64,000 nt of DNA from Euglena gracilis (taxonomy: Eukaryota > Euglenida > Euglenophyceae > Euglenales), in assembly GCA_039621445.1 (NCBI GenBank), contig CP154954.1, positions 10,001,521-10,065,520 on the forward strand, read 5' to 3'. The notes below the pieces were generated by a model. The model was not told where the DNA came from, ran no database searches, and saw only the letters and a list, made by a program, of their open reading frames with translations. The first letter of the stretch is position 1; each line of letters opens with the position of its first letter. Below, piece after piece: positions 20,745 to 32,145 of this stretch. Both the position numbers and the translations under genes were made by a program.

Positions 20745-22075
20745 TTTTTGAATTTTCAGGACCCCCGGAGAAGGGGGGGGGGGGCGGGAATTTCAGGGGG
20801 GGGGGGGAAGGGGGGGGGGGGGGTGGGGCGAATTTTGAAATTTCAGGACCCCCGGCCCGAAGGAGGGGGGGGGGGGGGGGAAGGAGGGGGGGTTGGAATT
20901 TCCGGCCCCGGGGGGGGCGGGGGGGGTTGGATGGAAGGCATGGGGGCAGCCCCGGCCCCGGGGGGGGGGGGGGCGGTTGGTTTCAGGAGGGGGGGGGGGG
21001 GGGGGGGCGAATTCAGGAGGGGGGGGGGCGGGGATTTTGGAATTTCATCAGGACCCCGGCCCCGAAGAAGGGGGGGGGGCGTTGGAGGAATTTCAGGACC
21101 CCGGAGGGGGGAGGGGGGGGGGGGCGGGGAAAGGGGGGAAGGGGGGGGGGGGTAATTTTCAGGACCCCCCGGCCCCGAAGAAGGGGGGGGGGGGGGGGGT
21201 GGAAGGAAGGGGGGGGGGGTTTTTTGAATTTTGAATGGCGGCCCGGGGGGGGGGGGGCGGGGCGGGGGGGGGGGGGCGGGGTTGGATTTTTGAATTTTCA
21301 GGACCCCCGGGGAAGGAGGGGGGGGGGGATTTTCAGGGCAGGAGAAGGGGGGGGCGGGGGGGCGGGGGGGGAGGGTTCAGGGGGGGGGGGGTTGGGATTT
21401 TCAGGAGGCAGGAGGGGGGGGGGGCGGGGGAAGGGGGGGGGGCCCCGGGGGGGGGGGGGGGGGGGGGCGGGTTTTTTGAATTTCAGACCCCCCCGAAGAA
21501 GGGGGGGGGGGGGGGATTTCAGGACCGGCCCGAAGAAGGGGGGGGGACCCCGAATTCAGGAGGCCCCGGGGGGGGGGGGGGGGGGGGGGGGGGAATTTTG
21601 AGGGGGAGGGGCCCCCGGGGAAGGGGGGGGGCGGGATTTTTGGGGGGGGGTTTTGAGGCCGGCCCCCGAAGGGGGGGGGGGGGGCGGTGGATTTTGGAAT
21701 TTCAGGACGGAATTTTCAGGACCGGCCGGGGGGGGGGGGGGGTTGGTTTGGAAATCGGGGGGGGGGCCCGGCCCCCCCCGACCGAAGAAGGGGGGGGGGG
21801 GGGAGAATTTTCGAATTTTCAGGACCCCGGAAGGGGGGGGGGGGGGCGGGGGAATTTCGGGACCCCGGCCCCGGGGGGGGGGGGGGGGTTGGGAATTTTC
21901 AGGAATGAAGAAGGACGGGGGGCGGAAGGACGGGGGGGGGGGGGGGGGGGGATTCAGGACCCCGGAGGAAGGAAGGGGGGGGGGGGGGGGTGGGGGATTT
22001 TTGTTGAATTTCAGGGGGGGGGGGCGGTTGGGGGCGGGTGAAAGGACCCCCCGGCCCCCCGAGCAAGGGGGGGGG
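20745..22075 (+). repeat. Degenerate centre of the G-rich array
   Basis: Units lose their phase and G-runs of 15-30 dominate. Either real decay or a badly resolved consensus is possible; base-level sequence here should not be trusted. Confidence 0.8.
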
Positions 22076-23945
<1,870 letters not shown>

Positions 23946-24676
23946 TTTTGAACCCCTCGATGGGAAGGTGGATTTTTTTAATGATTTGTTCGTTGAGGGA
24001 CCCCAAACAAATGACATGGATCGATTTCAACTGCCCGAACCCCTTCCCCACCAACGCTAATCGACAGATTCTACCACATTGCCCTAATCAGAATTCGGAC
24101 CCCCGGCCCCGAAGGAGGCGGTGCCTTCCATTTCATATTTTGAAGGGCCGCTTTGAAATCTGGGTATTTGGGACGGATGGAATAACCCACCCTAGAAAAA
24201 AGAAGAGGAATGAGAATTCCCTGGATTAAAACCGCCCCCGCCCAAGGTGAGGGGAAAATTCAGGACCCCCGGCCCCGAAGGAAGGGGGGGGGGGGGGGAC
24301 GGATTAATATTCAGGCCCCCCCCGAGGGGGGGGTTTTTGGGAGACAAATTGAATTGGGCCAACAAAAGATATCGGAACGGGACACGGACCTTGATGCACA
24401 AGGGGTGGAAAAACAATTCAAAAATGGACGGACGTGCATGGACGAAATACCCACGTTTTAACACATGCACATAGATGCACAAATTGAAATAGAATGCACG
24501 GTATGATAACCGATGTAGTAGAAGCGTACGAGAGAGTGCGCGATTACACCCTTCCCACCTCCCCCTCATCCCGAATGCCGCCCGGAGGGAGGCTAACACT
24601 TTGGTGGAAGGGGTGAGGATAAACCATTCATGCGCGCGCACGAGAAACACCACACGTGCAAGCAAGTGATGGCTGC
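23946..24676. other. Unique sequence with stray G-rich units
   Basis: Single repeat fragments (GGACCCCCGGCCCCGAAGGA) occur at about 24098-24118 and 24262-24300. No gene is recognised. An imperfect CCCCCCGAGGGGGGG palindrome is at about 24316-24333. Confidence 0.5.
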
Positions 24677-25174
24677 ATGGAGCGCCATGGAAGGGGGGGG
24701 GACCCACAAATTCCAATGGACGATTCTCTCACAATCGAAGGTCTTATTTCACAAGCCCCTCGCAATGTTTTGATGGAACGAATTTTGGAAGGAGCAACAA
24801 ATCACCCCCCAATTGGCACAACAACATACGCCCCCACACGCAATGTGCCTTTGGATGCGCCATTGGGCAGCTTGGGACAAATTAACACAACCTTGCCAAG
24901 ACACACACTTTTGGGTTGTGAATGCCCCGTCTTATGCCGACAACACGGGTTATGCATGCACAATGCGAAGGCGAGATGCAATAACGGTGAAATTATAAGC
25001 GGTTGTGACCAATGCTTAACGGTAAAGCAAGAAGTTTGCATTTGTTTGGCAATTGACCGTTGCAATCGGCACGACCATTGCCTTTGCACACGTAAGGGGT
25101 TAGCCAGAATAGCGTACACCCCAAAATGCCTGAAGTGTCGAGGCATTCAAGAAAAGGCACGTGCGATGGAATGA
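24677..25174 (+). CDS. Cys-rich accessory ORF of the LTR element
   Basis: 165 codons from ATG 24677 (another in-frame ATG at 24716). The first 70 residues look like ordinary protein (SLTIEGLISQAPRNVLMERI). The rest holds 15 Cys in about 85 residues, many as C-x-C or C-x2-C pairs with several His, consistent with a zinc- or disulphide-rich domain. I do not recognise the family. It lies between pol and the 3' LTR on the sense strand, the place of env or extra ORFs in other retrotransposons, but no signal peptide or membrane segment is visible. The frame ends at a TGA next to a G8 run; the next frame looks like its continuation, so one protein of about 375 residues may have been intended. Confidence 0.55.
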   Translation: MERHGRGGDPQIPMDDSLTIEGLISQAPRNVLMERILEGATNHPPIGTTTYAPTRNVPLDAPLGSLGQINTTLPRHTLLGCECPVLCRQHGLCMHNAKARCNNGEIISGCDQCLTVKQEVCICLAIDRCNRHDHCLCTRKGLARIAYTPKCLKCRGIQEKARAME

Positions 25175-25803
25175 ACGGGGGGGGGAGACGGATGGAGTGA
25201 TCGGTGAAAAGCGCCCATTTTGTTTTTACTACCTTCGTTTCAATGGTTATGGTGTTGGTGTGTGTGACTCTTACTCTTCCAATGAAAATTACATCACGGC
25301 TGCCAACGGCGCCTTTTTGAGAATTCAACGCTTTTCACACCCCAACCGCAAAGTGTTGTCACCTGCCGTTGGCGCCCCGCCGGCGAAGGCGGCCACGCCG
25401 CCGTTTGGCGGACATGATCGTCATTGCCGTGCGGGAGGCCATGGCCAACATCAACCCACCGACAACACCTACTCCTACACCACCAACTACTACTACTCCC
25501 CTATCTACTACACCAACCTCAACTCCATCTACCGCGACCCCGAACCGCACTACGCCAACAACCCCGCCCCCGAGACCAACACCTACTTCAACCCCTTCCA
25601 CACCGTCGACGGCTGTCGGGAGCGGCGGCGCGGGCGGCGGAGTCGGGCCCTGGTGGCCGCGCGGAGCCCGCGGCGGGCAATGGCGGCGCTTCGCCCCCTA
25701 CCAAGCCCCCTTCGCACCACCACAATACCCGCAGCCGCAATTCTACCCTTTCCCTCCCCCATACCCGTCCCTTCCTTACCCCCCGCCTTTCCCATATTAC
25801 TGA
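25175..25803 (+). CDS. Likely continuation of the accessory ORF, ending Pro/Thr-rich
   Basis: After the G8 run (25178-25185) the next frame reads KRPFCFYYLRFNGYGVGVCD and NYITAANGAFLRIQRFSHPN to about 25365. Then another frame gives RRRRRPRRRLADMIVIAVRE, a Thr/Pro-rich tract of about 60 residues, a Gly-rich stretch, and a Tyr/Pro-rich end, PPPYPSLPYPPPFPYY, before TGA at 25801. The basic patch and low-complexity tail suggest nucleic-acid binding or disorder, but that is inference. Boundaries between frames are uncertain. Confidence 0.4.
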
Positions 25804-26115
25804 TGAATCCATTGTGGCTCCATGGGAGCCATGGTGGTGGCATGCCCTGTGGATCTGAGAAGGAAAACCCCCTTTTTTTCTTTACATCATAAGGCTGTTC
25901 CATAAGACAAGAGCGGAATCCAACACAAATACTCCCAAGAAATTGCTTTTTTTTCCCCGATCACCGAATTTTTATCCTATGTTTTTTTTGTTTTTATTTG
26001 TTTCACATTCTGTGCCCAAGATGCCAAGACCAAGCTCGGAAAGAAATAAGAATGGGGGTGGGGTGTTTGAAAGCGCCCACAAGTGGCCGCAATGGTGCGA
26101 GCCGGGTTGGCTCGC
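25804..26115. other. 3' untranslated part of the LTR element, no gene seen
   Basis: T-rich, no ORF of interest. GCGAGCCGGGTTGGCTCGC at about 26098-26116 is a short hairpin directly before the purine tract. Confidence 0.5.
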
Positions 26116-26126
26116 AAGGGGGGGAG
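26116..26126 (+). promoter_or_regulatory. Polypurine tract
   Basis: AAGGGGGGGAG ends right at the first base of the 3' LTR, the expected plus-strand primer position. Confidence 0.85.
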
Positions 26127-26668
26127 TGTTGGCGGAATGGGTCCGCCAAGGGGTTGGTAGGAACAGCCAAATAGCGCAACCCACAGCGGAACAAATTAGA
26201 ACCCAATCCAAAGGTTTGATGAAACAAAAATCTTTCTCTTATCCACAGGGTCCTTCTGTTTTCTTTCTACCACTCTTATCCCTTCTACTACCATCACCAC
26301 AACTTGTACTTCACATTGGTGTTCCAAATTGTATCAAAGTCATTCATTTTGCTGCATTTGATTCAAGACTTCTTCCCAAGGGTTTCCAAAGGGAATCATT
26401 GAATCTTTCCCAAGTATTTTTTCACCCATTGTCCAGGTTTGTTCTTTTTTTCCAAATCAAAGTCCCTCAATTTTCTCTTGCAAACTGTTTGGTGTGAGAT
26501 AGGACCTGAGCCCATCCTAGTCCGCACAAGGAAACAAACTTTTGCACCAAAGGGAAAATGCCAGGGGGGAATTCAAAAGTGGATCCTACGCTTCCGGAAA
26601 AGGGTAAAACCCAAATCCGGGACCCTGTCTCCTCCCCGGCACCAGGACACGGGGAGGAAGGGGAAACA
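26127..26668 (+). repeat. 3' LTR
   Basis: 542 bp, TGTTGG to AAACA, about 99% identical by eye to the 5' LTR. It is followed at once by GTAC (26669-26672), the right target duplication. Confidence 0.93.
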
Positions 26669-26672
26669 GTAC

Positions 26673-27188
26673 CAGCTGTTCCACAGCAGCTGGCCATCCC
26701 TGGTGATCTGCTCCAGCAGAGGCTGCAGCGCAAGGGCGAACCCTATGGGGCCCAACGGGCAGCCTTGGTGTGTGCCTTTCTGTGATGGGATAGAGCCACC
26801 ACCACAGAACAGGGGAACGTGCCCACTGTACGCAAATCTCAGGAAATTGAAAAGACTGGGGGTGCGCGTTTCAGCCTCCGTTAGGATCGCCCCGCGGTCC
26901 ACTGTGTTGAACGCGTTGGAGTAGTCCACCTGGAGGGAAACCCAGGGCGAGGTGTCCCCCAGCTGAGTGACCAGGTGTTGCATGCCCAGAGCGACGGCCT
27001 CTGCCGCGTTTCGCACCCCAACCCCGACCTGGGTAGGGGCGAGGGTCGCGACCTCAGATCTGGTGTTTGGTGTCTGGAGGCAGTCTTGGAGGTGGCTGGG
27101 TCGCAGCCCAGATGGCCCCGGTGCCGATCCCCGCGGGAAACGACGAATGGCCTCCTTCAGTCTGTCCTCCCAGTCAGGGGTGTGGAGG
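26673..27188 (-). pseudogene. Non-LTR element A: N-terminal part of RT
   Basis: Reading leftwards: DWEDRLKEAIRRFPRGSAPG, GPSGLRPSHL, then VSLQVDYSNAFNTVDRGAIL (catalytic Asp), HQGCPLGPIGFALALQPLL and ...GQLLWNSWY, where the LTR element cuts in. The rest of the palm resumes with LDD at 5905. Compared with copy B, about 90-100 residues between SHLQDCLQTP and the VGVGV block are missing, covering the finger motifs. That is an internal deletion rather than a frame change, so A could not have encoded a working RT even without the insertion. Confidence 0.85.
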
Positions 27189-27902
27189 CGGACGGACGGA
27201 CGGACAGACGGCTGGTGAAAAAAGCGAAGGTCCGGACGGACGGCTGACCTTGTGGGCTTGGTCCAGACGGCTGAAGAAAATGCACTTGGTCCAGCTAGTC
27301 GGCTGGCCGGCCGGCCGGCTGGCCGGCCAGCCGGCCAGCCGGCCGGGTCTTTGGAAGCGCAGGCGAAGGGCAAGAAAGGTCGCGTAGATCTCCAACCGGA
27401 AGTAACGGTCCAGATCTCCACACAACATGTCAGATCTTTGTACGATGTCCGCTGAGCTGCCCCGTACTACAAGGTTCGTATCAGAGGTGATGCACGGGCC
27501 TATTTCTGTGGTATTTATCATTCAACCTCAAGATGATTATTTCCAACTTCCTGTTTTTTCTGAGGCGGGCACAATAATTTTCATAAAAGTACACGGATGA
27601 TAATGACATCGCCCCCCGTGGCATAGCGGTCGTGTGGTTAGCGTGTGAGCGGTAGGTCGCGGGTTCGAATCCCGCCGGAGGGGCAACTTCGCGTTTTTCC
27701 TGGTCTGACGTGATGAGAAGAGGGGAGCCGTGACTGCTTTTCGGAAGGAAGGAAAAATTTTTTTTGGTCCGGCCGGCTGGCAAGATAGTCATTGGTCCGG
27801 CTTGACGGACGGCTGGCGAAAAAATGCTTCGTCCGGACGGACGGCTGGGCGTCCAGCATTGGTCCGGCTGAAGAGGTCCGGACGGCTCGGACGGACGGAC
27901 GG
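27189..27902. mobile_element. GGAC-repeat-flanked insert in element A
   Basis: CGGACGGACGGACGG occurs at both edges in direct orientation (27189 and 27888), and GGTCCGGACGGACGGCTG-like words recur inside. A GGCCGGCCGGCC/GCCGGCCAGCC palindrome lies at 27305-27344. Element A's frame reads up to each edge (...RPFPEKHRG on one side, LHTPDWED on the other), so this is an insert. It contains a tRNA-like sequence and may be a SINE or composite. Confidence 0.55.
27611..27685 (+). ncRNA. tRNA-like sequence (SINE head or tRNA pseudogene)
   Basis: TGGCATAGCGG matches the pol III A box and GGTTCGAATCC the B box. A perfect T-arm (GCGGG-TTCGAAT-CCCGC) adjoins an acceptor stem of CCCCCCG with CGGAGGG (one C-A mismatch), and the variable loop AGGTC is canonical. 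The anticodon arm does not pair, so it is unlikely to be a working tRNA. It lies in the GGAC-flanked insert. Confidence 0.6.
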
Positions 27903-28660
27903 CCAGCCGCCCCCTGTGTTTCTCGGGAAATGGGCGGACGTAACGCGGCAGGCGGTTGGTATCAACGTTCCTGCCGGCAGGGTGTAGCCTTTCCAGGGCA
28001 GCCCAGACTTCTGGGTCGTCAGGCTGGTGTGCGCCCTCGGACAGCAGGATTTGAACTGCCTTCGCGGATGCCCCTTCTGCGGTGAGGGTGCGAACGCGTC
28101 GCGTCATTGCTTCACTGAGGGCGGTGGGCTGTGTTCTAGAGCGCTTTTCCGCCCTAGTTTCTACAATGGAGTGTCGTGTCTGGGTGTCCTTCAGAGCCTC
28201 TGTCAATAGGGTAGCGTAACGCCCTTCGCGGAACAGCCTTGTTCGTCTCAGCAGGATGGATTCCAGCTCTGCTGGCGGCGGTGGTTTGGTTGTTGATGCG
28301 GGACGCAGGACAAGCTTTGGGAAACATAGCACGGCAAACAAAGCCGCGTCCGAGGGTGTGTGTGTATAGGCCGTGATGGCGTCTGCCAAGGTGTCGAAGA
28401 CAGGTTGTTGGCAGGCAGAGGGTAGGTGGATGAAGGTCGGGATTCTCTGTTGAAGGACGTGGGTGATCTCGCACGGGGGAGTGCCCACCACCAGGCTGTG
28501 CATTGGCTGTCCTCGAAGATTGGATTCCTGACCTACGTCGTTAATGACCATCGCCGCGTCGCGTTCCGGGTGAGCGAGGTCCAGGAAAAAGGTTGTCGTG
28601 TTCCCTGGCGTCCGTTTCGGTTGGTGCATTGCGGGGGGACGGCGGTGCCGGACGCTTGGC
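27903..28660 (-). pseudogene. Non-LTR element A: linker domain before RT
   Basis: Open minus-strand frame after the third 2A motif: TFIHLPSACQQPVFDTLADA, FAVLCFPKLVLRPA, a basic stretch, and RRVRTLTAEGASAKAVQILL ... LERLHPAGRN. Copy B has the same order (AQIYAIRLRDYNQRPSWESL, WCMPKAVLAPLA, VARGAVGKACQLLLSEGV, RRMHP). This conserved block comes before RT in both; its function is unknown to me. It is probably the N-terminus of the mature RT protein released at the 2A motif at 28661-28687. Confidence 0.75.
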
Positions 28661-28687
28661 TGGTCCAGGGTTCTCTTCCACATCCCC
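28661..28687 (-). other. 2A-like motif 3 of element A (GDVEENPGP)
   Basis: LLTCGDVEENPGP on the minus strand. The D-x-E-x-N-P-G-P core makes ribosomes skip the Gly-Pro bond, separating upstream and downstream proteins without a protease. The family is known from viruses and from some non-LTR retrotransposons. Confidence 0.85.
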
Positions 28688-28689
28688 GC

Positions 28690-29620
28690 AGGTGAGGAGG
28701 CTACCCCGCCCGCGGTTTGCCCCTCCCGTGTGGACGCCGCGCAGCCTCGGGCTACGGTGGCCGTTTTTTGAAAGGATTTGGGCGGACGTCGTCTCGGCCG
28801 GTGGGACCTGTACAGCGTGGAGGAGGGAGCGTGGGGTGGGGTTTAGCCTGAAGGCCGGGTGGCAAATTGGTGGTTTGGGTGCGGCGAAATGTTGGGGCAG
28901 TAGTGTGGGACAGTCCCAAGGCCATTGCCAAAGCCCACAGCGTTGGCACCAGTGAGGGGAGGTTCCCCGGATGTCCCAGAGGGCGTCCAGGTAGATGAGG
29001 AAAGTCCGGCCCGCGTAGTCCCCCAGGTGGAATATTTCGCCGCCATGGATGGTGGTTCGCTCTTTGATAAGGCGGTGCTGCCCCGGGGAGAGGAGGGGTG
29101 CAAGCGGGTATGGTGTGTACGTGGTGCGTGGCCGGCGATGCCGGATGCTAGCGTTGGGGGCGGGGCTTGCCGGCTGCGGGGCACTGCTGAGTGTCCTGCG
29201 GCCAGGGTGGCATATCCGCAGGGCCGTGAACGCCCAGGTGCGGGCCGGGAGGAGTGCCGTCCCCCTGGCGCGGTAGATAGGGCACCGCGGCAAGGTCAAG
29301 CTGCCCGAGGAGATGCTCCGTAGGGTAGGCAGCACAGTGGACCACTCTGGTGCAATGAGGATGATGTTGCCCCCATGGCAGAGGACGTGTTCAAGTACAC
29401 GGGGGAGCAAGGAAAAAGGCGGGTTGCACCATAAGGGGTTTGGCAGGTTCCAGTCCTGGAGGAAAGCATCCTCCCTGTGCGACCAAAAGTGGGCTAGTTG
29501 TGTGTTGTTCTGGTGGGCAAAGGCGTCGATGGTGGGCGGGTTATGGGGCGAAAGGGCCTGTACTACCGTGGCGAACCAGGGGGGTCCAGCATAAAGTCCT
29601 CACGTGGCGCTCGGCGGGGG
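28690..29620 (-). pseudogene. Non-LTR element A: DAF...NPPF...APEW domain
   Basis: Reading leftwards: PPTIDAFAHQNNTQLAHFWS, LWCNPPFSLLPRVLEHVL, GGNIILIAPEWS, LPRCPIYRARG and RTWAFTALRI. The order D-A-F, N-P-P-F, I-A-P-x-W is what I know from the region after RNase H in DIRS-type elements, so it may derive from them; this is from memory and needs a profile search. It is followed by KERTTIHGGEIFHLGDYAGR and a Cys/Trp-rich part, and ends at 2A motif 3. A missing C in a C6 run near 29585 shifts the frame relative to 2A motif 2. Confidence 0.6.
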
Positions 29621-29649
29621 AGGTCCTCAGAGAGCCCACCAGCGCCTAT

Positions 29650-29676
29650 GGGGCCGGGATTACTCTCCACGTCTCC
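29650..29676 (-). other. 2A-like motif 2 of element A (GDVESNPGP)
   Basis: ILTAGDVESNPGP on the minus strand, in a frame one base away from the following domain because of a homopolymer. The core D-V-E-x-N-P-G-P is complete. Confidence 0.8.
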
Positions 29677-29767
29677 GGCGGTGAGGATGGCGTCCCCCCT
29701 GCCATTCGATGCATGAGGGGAAATGGGAATTGGGCTGCCAGCATGTTCCCACCCATCAGAAGCCCTT

Positions 29768-29957
29768 TTGTTTCACAACGGCTTTTCAGCAAAACGGCGA
29801 AAAAGCCGTTCAGCCATTTAGCAAAACGGCAAAAAAGCCGTTTAGCCGTTGGCAAAACGGCAAAAAAGCCGTTTCGCCGTTAGCAAAACGGCGAAAAAGC
29901 CGTTTTGCCAGCCAAAGGTGAGAAAAATGGCAAAAAAGCCGAAAAGCCGAAATGAAA
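29768..29957. repeat. GCAAAACGGCAAAAAAGCCG minisatellite
   Basis: About six palindromic units of roughly 30 bp built from AAAACGGC and GCCGTTT. It interrupts element A between its zinc-finger region and 2A motif 2. Confidence 0.85.
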
Positions 29958-31110
29958 CACATACGGGTGTGAACACAGGTGTGGGTGCTGGCGCGAGGCT
30001 GCTGCTGGAGTCATCGACGATGACCTGCTTGTGGTCGCGTGAGAAGTCATCAGGCATGTCATCGTTTTCATCGTGTTCGTCGTCGCTACCAGAGTCGCTT
30101 TCCATGTCAGAGAGAGACGGCGGTGGACAGATTTGAAGGTGGCGGAGTAGGGGTGATGGGTAAGGGGTTTCGACCACCCGCATACCTTGCACCGCACTAG
30201 CCACCACTCGCCATTTGGCAGTGACTCCAGGTGGTGTACTTCCCAGCGCCAAGTATCCTCCCGTACGGTGGCGAGGGAGAAGATGTTGCCAAAAGGCTTT
30301 GCTGCCTGGCAGTGATGGGACTGCATTTCTCGGAGGGATGACAGGTTGATGTGCTGAGAGCACATGCGGCATCTTGCAAATTCGGTCCCTGGGCCGATCT
30401 GGGCCGGGGCCCCAGAGGATGGACCCGCTGTGGCCGGGGTGCGCAGACGTAGCCACCTCCAGCGCTGGCCATTCCAGTACAGTTCATCCCATACCTCGTC
30501 TGGTGTCAGGGGGGCTGTTTGGCTGGCTGGACCCCCCGAGGAAGGGCCCGGGTTTTCTTCGATATCCCCACAGCGCAGGATATCCCTGTGGCATTTTTGC
30601 CTTTGGTGGTTGAGCCACATGCCTGCTGGCCACATGGGGCCGCCGGCCGTGTGGGTGTCCACTATGCACCAGGTCCCCCGTGATTTGGCGAGGGGCAGCC
30701 ACCAGACCCCCCCCCCCTGGGGCATAGCACATGGGACGTACAGGAGGAGCTGGACCTCATCGTCTGCCAGGTCAGACCAGGTGCGTCCGGGGGGGTGAGG
30801 GGGAAGGGGGGCCGCATTGATATGGATGTTTTCCAGCCAGTGATCCACGAGGGCTTTTTTGTATTTTTTTCTTTGGCCGGTCCATACCCCCCAAATGGAG
30901 GCGTCCGTCGAGGACAGCACAGACCAGTCGTCTGCGGCTGTCACCGAGTTTGTTGGCAGCTTTGCTGGGGTTTGGGCTTTACCAGCCCTGGCTTGTGCAG
31001 CATTCAGTGGTGTTTTTCTTTCCTCCACTATCTCTGCCACTTGCTGTTTTTCCAGTGTGGACCTGGTCCTTAATTTTTCCAGGACTTTCCAATTAATTTT
31101 CCACACTTTT
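29958..31110 (-). pseudogene. Non-LTR element A: N-terminal protein with zinc fingers
   Basis: Reading leftwards: a basic/charged start (VLEKLRTRSTLEKQQVAEIV), a block with WLENIHINAAPLPPH and WSDLADDEVQLLL, then 2A motif 1 at 30543-30569. After it come WDELYWNGQRWRWLRLR, CRMCSQHINLSSLREMQSHH-C and CKVCGWSKPLTHH...H, two C2H2/C2HC-like zinc fingers of the kind that bind target DNA in R2-type elements. A frame change near 30145 leads to a very acidic tract (MESDSGSDDEHDENDDMPDD). The true start codon is not clear. Confidence 0.7.
30543..30569 (-). other. 2A-like motif 1 of element A (GDIEENPGP)
   Basis: ILRCGDIEENPGP on the minus strand, in frame with coding sequence on both sides. Confidence 0.87.
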
Positions 31111-31624
31111 GCTTCCCCATGGATGCCTGGAAGGACCGCCCAGCCACAACAGCAGCAACAGCTGCAGCCCCAAATGGGGCCACAAATGGGCAGCCAAATA
31201 GGGACCCATGTGGGCAGCCTTCTGGGCAGCCCAGTGGGGAACATCCCCACTATGAGTGCCAGTGCAACAGCCAACAACCATCAAGGGCTGCAGCTCCCCA
31301 CCGACCTGCTGCGACAGCTGCTGTTGCAAATCATGTTGCTGCTGATTGGAAATGTTACAAATCAAAATGGCAGCAACATGCCCAATGCTGTCCCACAATT
31401 AATGGCCCCCCCAGCTGGAACTATTGGACCCTTTCCCCCACAAGTTCTCCCCCTTGTGCCCTGCCCTATGCCCTGCCCAAGCCAAAGGTGGGAAGGGGGG
31501 GGGAACAGGAAGTATTTGAGGTCCCAAAAGAGACAAGACCCCCCCCAAAAAATGCACCACAACACCCCAAATACAGGTGTGTGTGTGTGTGTGTGTGTGG
31601 TGGCCAGGGGTGCGGTAAGGGCTG
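31111..31624. other. Low-complexity Q/G/M-rich DNA and a short (GT)n
   Basis: CAGCAGCAACAG, GGCAGCC-CAGTGGG and similar short repeats give Gln-rich frames on the plus strand and Leu/Gln-rich frames on the minus strand. (GT)10 lies at about 31578-31598. Nothing here is recognised as a gene; it may be the 5' part of element A. Confidence 0.4.
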
Positions 31625-31936
31625 CTAAGGCTGCTGCTGTGGCTGGTGGCGGAGGTGTCGAGGGATGTACTTGTGCTGGTGCTTTTGTCGTAGGTAGTCT
31701 TCGTAGGCTTCTTCTTCTCTTTTTCTTTTTCCGGTTCGTCCCTGCAGGTACTCCACCTTGTCGGCCAGGGCGTCGATCTTGCCAGCTAAGCTCTGCATGT
31801 TCTGAGCCACCAGGCTCACTTGGTCCAGCACCGTAGTCAATTTTTTGTTCAGGATGACGTTGTCCAGCGTCACCTCCAGCACGGCCGGTGGACCTTCTGG
31901 GGCTGCCGCCCCGACATGGCGAAAAAAAATAGACAC
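31625..31936 (-). CDS. Small coiled-coil ORF (candidate ORF1 of element A)
   Basis: About 100 codons. LEVTLDNVILNKKLTTVLDQ, then VAQNMQSLAGKIDALADKVE shows clear heptads, followed by a basic RTGKRKREEEAYEDYLRQKH and a Gln-rich end. It starts with GTG or lacks its real start. It follows (on the minus strand) a repeat shared with 50.05-50.13 kb, where another small basic ORF follows in the same relation. A role as a non-LTR ORF1 RNA chaperone is inference from position and coiled coil. Confidence 0.45.
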   Translation of the reverse strand: MSIFFRHVGAAAPEGPPAVLEVTLDNVILNKKLTTVLDQVSLVAQNMQSLAGKIDALADKVEYLQGRTGKRKREEEAYEDYLRQKHQHKYIPRHLRHQPQQQP

Positions 31937-32145
31937 TCAGAAAGTAAGAACGGCTAGGCTGGTCTCAAAATCGCGAAAGTTCTAGCGTAGGCGACCACGC
32001 CAGGTATTTCCTAATTGTGTGTCAGAAAAGTGTTCACCTCCAACAATGTCTTCGGGCTTCAAAATATACCCCACCAGGGGCTTTTACTTGTCCGACATGA
32101 TATGCAGACGAAAAAAAATAGACACTCAGAAAGTGAAACAGATGA
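31910..32145 (-). repeat. Dispersed 5'-end-like repeat
   Basis: About 85 bp at 32053-32145 match 50042-50130 in reverse complement (TATACCCCACCAGGGGCTTT, TGTCCGACATGATATGC, ACTCAGAAAGT). The ACTCAGAAAGT-T8-CG part is repeated at 31913-31946. It may be the promoter or 5' UTR of a non-LTR family. Confidence 0.6.

Noticed and set aside
24192-24716. Minus-strand 174-codon ORF at 24.2-24.7 kb
   Set aside because: It is antisense to G-rich units and to the Cys-rich ORF, with Pro/Gly repeats; no domain seen.
26558-26785. A second gag start in the 3' LTR
   Set aside because: It is the LTR copy of the 6337 ATG; beyond the LTR it reads antisense through element A.
27611-27685. Functional tRNA-His (GTG at the anticodon position)
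   Set aside because: The anticodon stem cannot form with that loop and the acceptor has a mismatch; a SINE head or pseudogene fits better.
30859-31836. 325-codon Gln/Pro/Met-rich plus-strand protein
   Set aside because: Low-complexity CAG/GGC repeats give open frames on both strands and the frame crosses a GT microsatellite; no conserved domain.
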